NCBI GenBank assembly: GCA_946408315.1
Contig: CAMJRV010000050.1
Location: 1-10,456 of the forward strand
DNA: 10,456 nt
Reading direction: 5' to 3'
Source of the DNA: an uncultured Bacillota bacterium
GTDB taxonomy: Bacteria > Bacillota > Clostridia > Peptostreptococcales > Anaerovoracaceae
Each line of letters starts with the position of its first letter. The stretch's first letter is position 1. The notes under the pieces were generated by a model. That model was not told the origin of the DNA and searched no databases. It saw nothing but the letters and a program-made list of their open reading frames with translations. Below are positions 1-5,965 of the stretch, piece after piece. The position numbers and the translations under genes were made by a program.

Positions 1-516
1 CGCCCGGAGTTCGGGGCGCAGATAAAACGTGATGTCGAAGTTCTGAACCAGGGAATCGACGATCCGTCCCGTGCCGCATATGACCGCATCCCGAAAGCTG
101 CTCCCGCACCGCTCATGGGTGGCCAGATAAAAGAGCAGGGCGATCAGCATCCCCTTCATCTGCTTGTGATGATAGGTCGGGTAGGGCCTGCCGCTCTCCT
201 TCGTCCCTTCACAGACAAAGAGCTGGCTTGTCACGTAAGGGTACTTTTCCGAAAACCATTTCAGGTCGATGTAAAAGGAGACGCAAATATTCTCATCCTT
301 TTTCCCGGAAAGGAAATGAGCGTCCATATCGACGGAGATGAATTCTCCTTCCGACAGCCGAAATTCCTCATATCCGTAGGAAAATGTCACCCCTCCTTTG
401 AGACAGAAGACGATTTCAACGATATTCTCATGCATGTGGGTCGGCACGAACTCAATACTCCTGATCCGGATTCCCAGAGGAGTGCCCTGGATCCACGAAA
501 TTTTCTCTTCGTACAT
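1..516 (-). CDS. AraC-family transcriptional regulator, N-terminal part (runs off the left edge)
   Basis: I read this by reverse translation from about 516 to the window edge; the frame stays open. The product begins MYEEKISWIQGTPLGIRIRS and continues with a cupin-like sensing region: 'PTHMHENIVEIVFCLKG' (a His-rich strand), then 'EEFRLSEGEFISVDMDAHF'. This pattern is typical of the N-terminal ligand-binding half of AraC/XylS regulators. The C-terminal double helix-turn-helix that would prove the family lies outside the window. Two ATG codons are adjacent (519 and 516). An AAGG-type ribosome binding site at about 522-525 fits the 516 start better, because it leaves about 5 nt of spacing against 2. 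The gene is divergent from the HTH-membrane gene at 718, and its own promoter region contains a direct repeat that could be its operator. The inducer cannot be deduced. Confidence 0.75.
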   Translation of the reverse strand, partial: MYEEKISWIQGTPLGIRIRSIEFVPTHMHENIVEIVFCLKGGVTFSYGYEEFRLSEGEFISVDMDAHFLSGKKDENICVSFYIDLKWFSEKYPYVTSQLFVCEGTKESGRPYPTYHHKQMKGMLIALLFYLATHERCGSSFRDAVICGTGRIVDSLVQNFDITFYLRPELRA

Positions 517-551
517 CATATCCTTATCCCGTCGCTTTCCTTTTTACGATT

Positions 552-590
552 AGAATACCATAAATCAAACCGGCAGAATACCATAAATCA
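552..590. repeat. 16-bp direct repeat, two copies, 23 bp apart
   Basis: The sequence agaataccataaatca occurs exactly at 552-567 and again at 575-590. The 23-bp period is close to two helical turns, as is usual for paired half-sites of AraC-family regulators. Both copies lie just downstream of the start of the AraC-type gene, so binding there could repress its own transcription. The core GAATAC occurs a third time at 651-656. The role as an operator is inferred. Confidence 0.5.
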
Positions 591-593
591 CGC

Positions 594-602
594 ATTATAA
601 CA
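594..602 (-). promoter_or_regulatory. Extended -10 promoter of the AraC-type gene
   Basis: On the minus strand the sequence is TGTTATAAT, a consensus TATAAT preceded by the TGn extension. There is no convincing -35 box 16-18 bp upstream, as is common for extended -10 promoters. Transcription would start near 586-588 and leave a leader of about 70 nt before the ATG at 516. Confidence 0.5.
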
Positions 603-607
603 AGCCC

Positions 608-636
608 TTGCAATTCCGGCGGGACTCATGTATAGT
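608..636 (+). promoter_or_regulatory. Sigma-A type promoter for the HTH-membrane gene
   Basis: TTGCAA at 608-613 and TATAGT at 631-636 are separated by exactly 17 bp, so each differs little from the TTGACA/TATAAT consensus. The start site would be near 643, giving a leader of about 75 nt before the ATG at 718. The promoter is back to back with the minus-strand promoter at 594-602, so the two divergent genes share a compact control region. Confidence 0.6.
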
Positions 637-643
637 ACGGAAT

Positions 644-656
644 GTATTTTGAATAC
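644..656. promoter_or_regulatory. Small palindrome GTATT-TTG-AATAC at the start of the HTH gene transcript
   Basis: A perfect 5-bp dyad (644-648 and 652-656) separated by 3 bp sits at the predicted transcription start of the 718 gene. It could be an autoregulatory operator for an XRE-type repressor, and it shares the GAATAC core with the direct repeats at 552-590. Short dyads occur by chance, so confidence is low. Confidence 0.3.
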
Positions 657-717
657 GGTAATGACAGAAAAATATGGTGGATTATTACAACGCCGAAGGT
701 GAGGTGAACATACAACT

Positions 718-1323
718 ATGGAGTTTAACGATAAGCTGCAGGAGCTTAGAAAACAAAAGGGGCTTACCCAGGAAGAGCTTGCGGCATTTCTCTTTGTTTC
801 ACGGACAGCTGTCTCCAAATGGGAATCGGGGCGCGGATATCCGAGCATTGACTCATTAAAGACAATTGCCGAATTCTTTTCGATATCGATAGATGAATTG
901 CTATCAAGCAGGGAATTGATTACCGTTGCAGAAAAGGACAGCCAGAAAAAAACAGACCGGATACGTGACTTGGTGTTTGGATTGCTCGACTGTTCGGCGG
1001 CGATGTTTCTGTTTCTTCCGTTCTTTGGACAACAGGCGGACGGTGTGATTCAGAGTGTTTCGCTGCTAACCCTGACGAATCAGGAAGGGTATACAAAAAG
1101 TATATATATCGCAATGATGCTTCTTACAATTGCTTGGGGAATTCTGCTGTTAGCTCTGCAAAATTATTGCGGAGCAGCCTGGACGAAAATTAAAAGCGCA
1201 TTATCAATATTTCTCAGTGCTTTTGGTGTATTGGTGTTTATAGCGAGTCATCAGCCTTATGCGGCAATTCTCATCTTTGTGATCCTAATTATTAAAGGCG
1301 TTTTGCTGATAAAACGGGCATGA
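718..1323 (+). CDS. XRE-type HTH regulator with C-terminal membrane domain
   Basis: The 201-residue product starts with a Cro/C1-type helix-turn-helix (about residues 6-60). It has the typical 'GLTQEELA' helix and a recognition helix followed by 'AVSKWESGRGYPS'. After a charged linker (66-84) come four hydrophobic segments at roughly 85-103, 129-147, 160-177 and 181-197, so the protein is probably anchored in the membrane with its DNA-binding domain in the cytoplasm. Such HTH-plus-membrane proteins are common in Firmicutes, often next to membrane or stress genes, but their signals are mostly unknown. The ATG at 718 follows an AGGTGA site at 702-707 with 10 nt spacing. A PAP2-like gene follows 105 bp downstream on the same strand and may be a target or an operon partner. 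DNA binding is well supported; function is not known. Confidence 0.85.
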   Translation: MEFNDKLQELRKQKGLTQEELAAFLFVSRTAVSKWESGRGYPSIDSLKTIAEFFSISIDELLSSRELITVAEKDSQKKTDRIRDLVFGLLDCSAAMFLFLPFFGQQADGVIQSVSLLTLTNQEGYTKSIYIAMMLLTIAWGILLLALQNYCGAAWTKIKSALSIFLSAFGVLVFIASHQPYAAILIFVILIIKGVLLIKRA

Positions 1324-1428
1324 CACGAATCGTATCAGCAAGGTGACGCCGTGATTCTCCCATTTTCGAGGCTCCTCAGTTAAAGTATCGGTAGGCAAAC
1401 GCCAATACAAAACGAAGGAGTCTTGAAA

Positions 1429-2109
1429 ATGAAAAAAAGAAATCTATTCCATTTTATCACAGCAGGCAGTTTATTCGCTCTGTTCATCTTTTACACAATA
1501 TTGCTTCAATCTGTCGATGTAAAGCCTATTGGACCCAACGGTTCCCTTGTGGGCTTTGCAGCGGTAAACGAACGGCTGCACAGCTTGTTTGGGGTTCACA
1601 TGCGGCTCTACCTCATCACGGATTGGTTAGGGCTTGTCGCGATATTGGTTGCTCTTGGCTTTGCCGTCTTGGGGCTTGTTCAGCTTATAACGAGGAAAAG
1701 TTTTTTACGGGTGGACAGCAGCATTCTCGTGCTGGGCGGCTTTTATCTCCTTGTAATAGCCTCCTATTTATTTTTTGAGCTTTACGTCGTGAATTACAGA
1801 CCGATTCTCATCGAGAATGTCCTGGAGGCATCCTATCCATCATCCACCACGATGCTCGTAATGTGTATTATACCCACAGCTATGATGCAGCTTCATCAAC
1901 GGATAAAAAGTAAAAATAGAAGAGTTGTCACGAATTCCTTGTTCGGACTTTTTACAATAGGTATGGTTGTTGGACGAATGGCGTCGGGAGTCCACTGGTT
2001 TACCGATATTTTAGGCGGCGCATTGCTGAGTGTGTCACTTATTATGTTGTATTATTCGATTAACAGATGGCTTGTATCAAGAGGGGAAGACCATCTCGGA
2101 GAGGTATAG
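1429..2109 (+). CDS. PAP2-superfamily integral membrane protein with degenerate catalytic motifs
   Basis: The 226-residue protein has about six hydrophobic segments and resembles type-2 phosphatidic acid phosphatases, which cleave lipid phosphates at the membrane. The family's three motifs can be located. In motif 1 (K-x6-RP) the 'RP' is at 124-125 but Glu117 stands where Lys is expected. In motif 2 (PSGH) the sequence is PSST at 137-140, lacking the His. In motif 3 (SR-x5-H) the sequence is GRMASGVHW, with Arg183 and the nucleophilic His189 kept and Asp192 following. Activity is therefore uncertain. I chose the ATG at 1429 because GAAGGAG at 1414-1420 leaves 8 nt of spacing; the in-frame TTG at 1423 is too close. 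It may be co-transcribed with the HTH-membrane gene. It ends just before the terminator hairpin at 2115. Confidence 0.75.
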   Translation: MKKRNLFHFITAGSLFALFIFYTILLQSVDVKPIGPNGSLVGFAAVNERLHSLFGVHMRLYLITDWLGLVAILVALGFAVLGLVQLITRKSFLRVDSSILVLGGFYLLVIASYLFFELYVVNYRPILIENVLEASYPSSTTMLVMCIIPTAMMQLHQRIKSKNRRVVTNSLFGLFTIGMVVGRMASGVHWFTDILGGALLSVSLIMLYYSINRWLVSRGEDHLGEV

Positions 2110-2114
2110 TAAAA

Positions 2115-2143
2115 TACCGCCAGCCGTATAGCGGCTGGCGGTA
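2115..2143. terminator. Shared terminator hairpin between convergent genes
   Basis: TACCGCCAGCCG (2115-2126) pairs perfectly with CGGCTGGCGGTA (2132-2143) around a 5-nt loop. In the minus direction the stem is followed by TTTTAC, and it lies 14 nt beyond the stop of the CoA-transferase B gene. It is thus best as terminator of the lysine operon. In the plus direction there is no clean U-run, but the hairpin lies 5 nt after the PAP2-like stop and may serve both. Confidence 0.8.
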
Positions 2144-2157
2144 AAAACTTATTATCT

Positions 2158-2808
2158 TTATTTCATTTCTCTCAGGTCGGAACTGATGATCAGTGTCGCC
2201 TCTGTCGCTTCCTGTACCTGTTCTACCGTATAGTCAGGATGCAGCTCTGTCAGAACGATACCGTCCTTAGTCACTTCCATAACGCCCATTTCGGTGATGA
2301 TCATATCGACAACGCCTACCGCGGTATAGGGCAGTCTGCACTCTTTCAGGATCTTGTGCGCCCCCTTCTGGGTATGCTGCATTGCGATGATAACCTTTTT
2401 GGCGCCGACCACCAGGTCCATCGCGCCTCCCATGCCGGGAACCATCTTGCCCGGTACGATCCAGTTGGAAAGATTTCCGTGCTGGTCTACTTCCAGTGCT
2501 CCCAGGATGGTCGCATCCACGTGTCCGCCCCGGATGATGCCGAAGGAGGTCGCGCTGTCGAAGAACATGGCTCCCGGATTTACGGTGACATACTGGGCGC
2601 CCGCGTTGACGATATCGACGTCTTCTTTTCCCTTTTCAGCGGCAGGTCCCATTCCCATGATTCCGTTTTCAGACTGAAGAACGATGTGAACGCCTTCCGG
2701 AAGGAAATTGGCTACCATGGTAGGAAGTCCGATCCCAAGATTGACGACGTCTCCGTCCTTCAATTCCTTCGCGACTCTTGCCGCGATGATTTCCTTTATA
2801 TCTGCCAT
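2158..2808 (-). CDS. atoA: CoA-transferase subunit B (acetoacetate/butyrate type)
   Basis: The 216-residue product is the beta subunit of a class I 3-oxoacid CoA-transferase. It carries the SENG motif at 46-49, whose Glu47 forms the covalent CoA thioester intermediate, preceded by the conserved 'NLGIGLPTMVANFLPEG'. Length is normal for the family (about 215-220). In lysine fermenters this enzyme moves CoA from butyryl-CoA to acetoacetate (or uses acetyl-CoA), joining the lysine cleavage products to the butyrate pathway. That substrate assignment rests on the neighbouring kam genes, not on sequence features. The start codon lies inside the end of the A-subunit gene (13-nt overlap), and its GGAGGTG ribosome binding site encodes part of the A subunit. 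This points to coupled translation and equal subunit supply. The symbol is by analogy. Confidence 0.9.
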   Translation of the reverse strand: MADIKEIIAARVAKELKDGDVVNLGIGLPTMVANFLPEGVHIVLQSENGIMGMGPAAEKGKEDVDIVNAGAQYVTVNPGAMFFDSATSFGIIRGGHVDATILGALEVDQHGNLSNWIVPGKMVPGMGGAMDLVVGAKKVIIAMQHTQKGAHKILKECRLPYTAVGVVDMIITEMGVMEVTKDGIVLTELHPDYTVEQVQEATEATLIISSDLREMK

Positions 2809-3476
2809 GGTTTTTCACCTCCTACGATGGCATCCACGAAGATGCCGGATGTTACGACGTTGTTCGGATCGATCTCGCCGATCTCAACGATTTCGCACGC
2901 GCCTACGATAACATGGTCCGCCGCGGTGGCCATCATCGGATTGAACGTTCTCGTGGTGCCGTTATACGTCGTGTTTCCGAATTTATCTGTTACAGATCCT
3001 CTGATCAGCGCAAAATCGGCTTTCAGCGGCTTTTCCAGCAGATAATCCCTTCCGTCGATGTTGATGACCTGCTTGCCTTCCGCTACGATGGTTCCTACTC
3101 CCGTCGGGGTAAGAAAACCGCCGAGTCCGGCGCCGCCGGCTCTGACCCTTTCTGCCAGAGTTCCCTGGGGAACGAGGATGCATTCCAGCTTATCTTCGGG
3201 AACGTCGGTGTTCATCCGCTGCGCCACTTCAGGGTTCAGCCCTACGTGGGAGGCGATCAGCGTCTTGATCTGGCCGTTTGTCAGGAGCTTTCCGACACCT
3301 CTTCCCGGCACGCCCGCGTCGTTACAGATAATGGTCAGGTTTTTTACTCCCTTTTCCACCAGGGCGTCGATCAGGATCTCAGGGGTTCCGCAGGCCATGA
3401 AGCCTCCGACCATGATGGTCGCGCCGTCCTGAATTGGGGCAACCGCTTCCTGTGCTGTCATGATCTTGTTTTTCAT
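2796..3476 (-). CDS. atoD: CoA-transferase subunit A (acetoacetate/butyrate type)
   Basis: The 226-residue product is the alpha subunit of a class I CoA-transferase. The N-terminal 'GATIMVGGFMACGTPEILID' (about 18-37) is the CoA-binding GGF region. Later come 'NDAGVPGRGVGKLL', 'LVPQGTLAERVRAGGAGLGGFLTPTGVGT' in pieces, and 'ADFALIRGSVTDKFGN', all typical of AtoD/ScoA proteins. The start at 3476 has an AAAGGAGG site 5 nt upstream. Its stop codon lies inside the B-subunit gene, and it begins 25 nt after the kamE stop, so it belongs to the same transcript as the aminomutase genes. It probably forms the alpha2beta2 complex with the next gene and activates acetoacetate produced by lysine degradation. 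The exact CoA donor is not readable from the sequence. Confidence 0.9.
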   Translation of the reverse strand: MKNKIMTAQEAVAPIQDGATIMVGGFMACGTPEILIDALVEKGVKNLTIICNDAGVPGRGVGKLLTNGQIKTLIASHVGLNPEVAQRMNTDVPEDKLECILVPQGTLAERVRAGGAGLGGFLTPTGVGTIVAEGKQVINIDGRDYLLEKPLKADFALIRGSVTDKFGNTTYNGTTRTFNPMMATAADHVIVGACEIVEIGEIDPNNVVTSGIFVDAIVGGEKPWQI

Positions 3477-3501
3477 ATGATCCTCCTTTCGCAGTATAGA
3501 T

Positions 3502-4281
3502 CTATACCAATTTTCTTTTTACGATTTCAGTGAGTACGAAGGAAGCCACGTCTTCCGCATAGCTGTGGGAGCCGAATCCGGCGTCATATCCCAGCTCCTG
3601 GGCAAGCTCGTGGGAAATTCTCGGTCCGCCGCAAACGAGGATGACCTTGTCCCTGATCCCTTCCGCTTCCATCAGCTCGACCAGATTCGTCAGATTGGCG
3701 ATATGAACGTCCTTCTGAGTTACGATCTGGGATACCAGGATCGCGTCCGCATTTACTTCGATGGCTTTTGCAATCAGCGTTTCGTTGGGAACCTGGCTGC
3801 CCATGTTGATGGCGTCGATTCCGTGATAACGTTCCAGGCCGAAATGGCCGTGGAAGCCCTTCATGTTCATGATGGCGTCGATTCCTACGGTATGAGCGTC
3901 GGTACCGGAGCAGGCCCCTACGATCACAACCGGTCTCTTGATATTTTCTTCAATATATTTTTCGCATTCCAGACGATCCATGACGTCCACTTCGACCTTC
4001 GTTACCTTAATAGTCGTGTAGTCGACGGTGTGCTGGCATTTTCCGTACAGAACAAAGTAGGTGAAGCCTACCATGTCTTTCGAGTATACCACGTTCGGCT
4101 CGTCAAGGCCCATCTTTTTTGCAAGCTGTTTCGCCGCTTCATTCGCTTCTTCTCCGTAAGGGACCGGAAGCGTAAAGGAAAGCTGCATCATGCCGTCGTT
4201 CATCGTATCGCCGTAAGGTTTTACCTTGGTCAGATCTACGGCAGTTGTCGCAGTCGCTGCATGTGTTGTATGAGAACTCAT
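3502..4281 (-). CDS. kamE: Lysine 5,6-aminomutase beta subunit (B12- and PLP-binding)
   Basis: The 259-residue product is the cobalamin-binding subunit of lysine 5,6-aminomutase, which converts beta-lysine to 3,5-diaminohexanoate (and D-lysine to 2,5-diaminohexanoate). The Rossmann-like domain holds the base-off B12 motif D128-x-H130-x-x-G133, with His130 as cobalt ligand. 'MNMKGFHG' contains Lys141, placed exactly 11 residues after the His, like the PLP-binding lysine of the Clostridium sticklandii enzyme (His133/Lys144). 'CGGPRISHELAQELGYDAGFG' near 218-237 completes the B12 fold. I set the start at the ATG at 4281 (MSSHTT): it has a GGGAGGTG site upstream and shares a base with the kamD stop (TAATG). 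An upstream in-frame extension to 4344 would lie inside kamD and is unlikely. Length agrees with the family (about 260). Confidence 0.96.
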   Translation of the reverse strand: MSSHTTHAATATTAVDLTKVKPYGDTMNDGMMQLSFTLPVPYGEEANEAAKQLAKKMGLDEPNVVYSKDMVGFTYFVLYGKCQHTVDYTTIKVTKVEVDVMDRLECEKYIEENIKRPVVIVGACSGTDAHTVGIDAIMNMKGFHGHFGLERYHGIDAINMGSQVPNETLIAKAIEVNADAILVSQIVTQKDVHIANLTNLVELMEAEGIRDKVILVCGGPRISHELAQELGYDAGFGSHSYAEDVASFVLTEIVKRKLV

Positions 4282-5837
4282 TATTTTGCACCTCCCAGCA
4301 TTAATGGAATGAACGGATTGAAATAGGTTTCGTCTTTTACGCAAACCCCGGCAAGTCCCTTGCCGCCGTCCTTCGGTCTTTTTACTCCGCCGAATTTACC
4401 CTTTTCAATAGTGGAGAAAAGGCCTTCCTTTTCAATTTCATGCAGCAGTTTTTCTGCTTCGCCCAGTACGAACTGAGCTCTCTTCTGCATGGTACCGTCC
4501 TGCTTGAATTCCACTTCTTCGCCGAGGTCTCTGGCGTTGCTGAAGATATATTTTGCATTTTCAATGGAAAGCATTCTGTCCTGCAGATGCGGGGTGTGAA
4601 TGGCTTCCGTCAGCATTCCGAGAAGTTGGAGGGATTGGCCCGACCAGACGGCGATCAGATTGAACAGCGCGTCCTGGATATGGCCTTTGAAGATATTTCC
4701 GGTCATATACTTGGTCGGAGGCATATATTTCAGCGGAGCCTTCGGGAAGATTTCTCTCGCCATGATGGCCTGCGCCAACTCGTAAAGGAAACCGTTTTCG
4801 ATATCCGGATCCATCTCAAAAGCATGTCCGAGGCCCATCTGCTCTTCTTTAATGTTGGCAAGGACTGCGAACTGCTCGTTGATGAACTGGGAAGCCAGCA
4901 CGGTATGAGCTGCCTCATAAGCGTCGTCGGTGGTCAGGTAGTTGTCTTCTCCCGAGTTGAAGATAATGCCGCAGTAGCCGATGATGATTCTTGAAAAATA
5001 CTGGTCAACCAGCGTTCTCTGCATGTTGATATCGCGGAACAGGATGCCGTAAAGGGCGTCGTTCAGCATGACGTCGAGTCTTTCGATCGCTCCCATCGCT
5101 GCGATTTCCGGCATGCACAGACCGGAGCTGTAGTTGCACAGTCTGATATATCTGCCCACTTCTTCGCCGACTTCGTCGAGGGCCTTTCTCATGATTCTGA
5201 AGTTTTCCTGGGTCGCATACGTTCCGCCGAAGCCTTCCGTCGTCGGTCCGTAAGGGACGTAGTCGAGCAAGCTCTGAGCGGTGGTTCTGATGACGGCGAT
5301 GATGTCCGCGCCCTGTCTTGCGGCAGCCTGCGCCTGGACCACGTCTTCATAGATATTTCCGGTAGCAACGATGACATAGAGGTAAGGCTGTCTGCCTTCT
5401 CCGATAGTGGACAGATACTTTTCTCTCGCTGCCGTCTGCTGATTAATTCTTTCAAGGGCCTCTTTCACGAGGGGAAGAATCTTTGCTTCCGCTTCTTCCT
5501 TTGTCGCCATGGGCAGCTTCATGATATCCAGCTCGCCCGCAGCCATTTTCTCTGCGATGGCCTGGGGATCAAGGCCGGTCTGGATCATCGTATTGCCCAT
5601 CCAGTAAGCGACTCCCTTCTGCAGTCCGCCGCCGTCCTTGATGGCGTCTACGACTACGTTGGGAAGCGGGGTTTCAACATCATCCACACCGTCTACGCCT
5701 AAAAGTCTCAGAATGGTTCTTTCCGTACTCACCGTGGTGTGTCTGTCGATAAAAGTCTGCATGCTCTCAGCAATTCTTGCAGCGCAGGATCTTGCGCTGT
5801 CGATCACTTTTGGGTCGAGATTTAACTTGCTTTTCAT
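4281..5837 (-). CDS. kamD: Lysine 5,6-aminomutase alpha subunit
   Basis: The 518-residue product matches the size (about 516) and conserved segments of KamD, the TIM-barrel subunit that holds substrate and the adenosyl end of coenzyme B12. Recognisable stretches include 'LDPKVIDSARSCAARIA' near the start, 'GDGR'-type 'STIGEGRQPYLYVIVATGNIYEDVVQ' in pieces around 163-189, 'YVPYGPTTEGFGGTYATQEN' around 194-213, and 'MPPTKYMTGNIFKGH' around 373-387. The ATG at 5837 follows AAGGAG with good spacing. The stop overlaps the kamE start by one base, consistent with stoichiometric synthesis of the two subunits. A 128-bp gap separates it from kamC, and the gap contains an inverted repeat. With KamE it carries out the second step of lysine fermentation. 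Confidence 0.96.
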   Translation of the reverse strand: MKSKLNLDPKVIDSARSCAARIAESMQTFIDRHTTVSTERTILRLLGVDGVDDVETPLPNVVVDAIKDGGGLQKGVAYWMGNTMIQTGLDPQAIAEKMAAGELDIMKLPMATKEEAEAKILPLVKEALERINQQTAAREKYLSTIGEGRQPYLYVIVATGNIYEDVVQAQAAARQGADIIAVIRTTAQSLLDYVPYGPTTEGFGGTYATQENFRIMRKALDEVGEEVGRYIRLCNYSSGLCMPEIAAMGAIERLDVMLNDALYGILFRDINMQRTLVDQYFSRIIIGYCGIIFNSGEDNYLTTDDAYEAAHTVLASQFINEQFAVLANIKEEQMGLGHAFEMDPDIENGFLYELAQAIMAREIFPKAPLKYMPPTKYMTGNIFKGHIQDALFNLIAVWSGQSLQLLGMLTEAIHTPHLQDRMLSIENAKYIFSNARDLGEEVEFKQDGTMQKRAQFVLGEAEKLLHEIEKEGLFSTIEKGKFGGVKRPKDGGKGLAGVCVKDETYFNPFIPLMLGGAK

Positions 5838-5860
5838 CCTTTCTCCTTCTTTCCTTGCTT

Positions 5861-5911
5861 GTAAATTTTGTGCAATACTGCGTTATGGTTCGCTTCAGGC
5901 GCAAAATTTAC
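5861..5911. repeat. Inverted repeat in the kamC-kamD gap
   Basis: GTAAATTTTGTGC (5861-5873) and GCGCAAAATTTAC (5899-5911) are inverted copies with a single mismatch, around a 25-bp centre. The ends (AAATTTTG) resemble those of the larger element at 10179-10282. It ends about 24 bp upstream of the kamD start. It has no U-tract in the minus direction, so it is not an obvious terminator. It may be an mRNA-stability or processing hairpin, or a remnant of a small mobile repeat. Confidence 0.5.
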
Positions 5912-5965
5912 TGCGCAACTTGTTTTAAGTATTTTTCCATTTTCGATAATTCAGTCATACATTCT

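Noticed and set aside
588..848. Minus-strand 86-codon frame overlapping the HTH gene start
   Set aside because: It lies opposite the HTH domain and both divergent promoters and has no recognisable content.
2239..3045. Plus-strand open frame of 268 codons opposite the CoA-transferase genes
   Set aside because: The minus-strand frames encode conserved CoA-transferase subunits with SENG and GGF motifs; this one shows no family features.
4282..4344. Longer N-terminus for KamE from 4344
   Set aside because: It would lie within kamD; the TAATG overlap with its own GGAGGTG site at 4281 is the typical arrangement.
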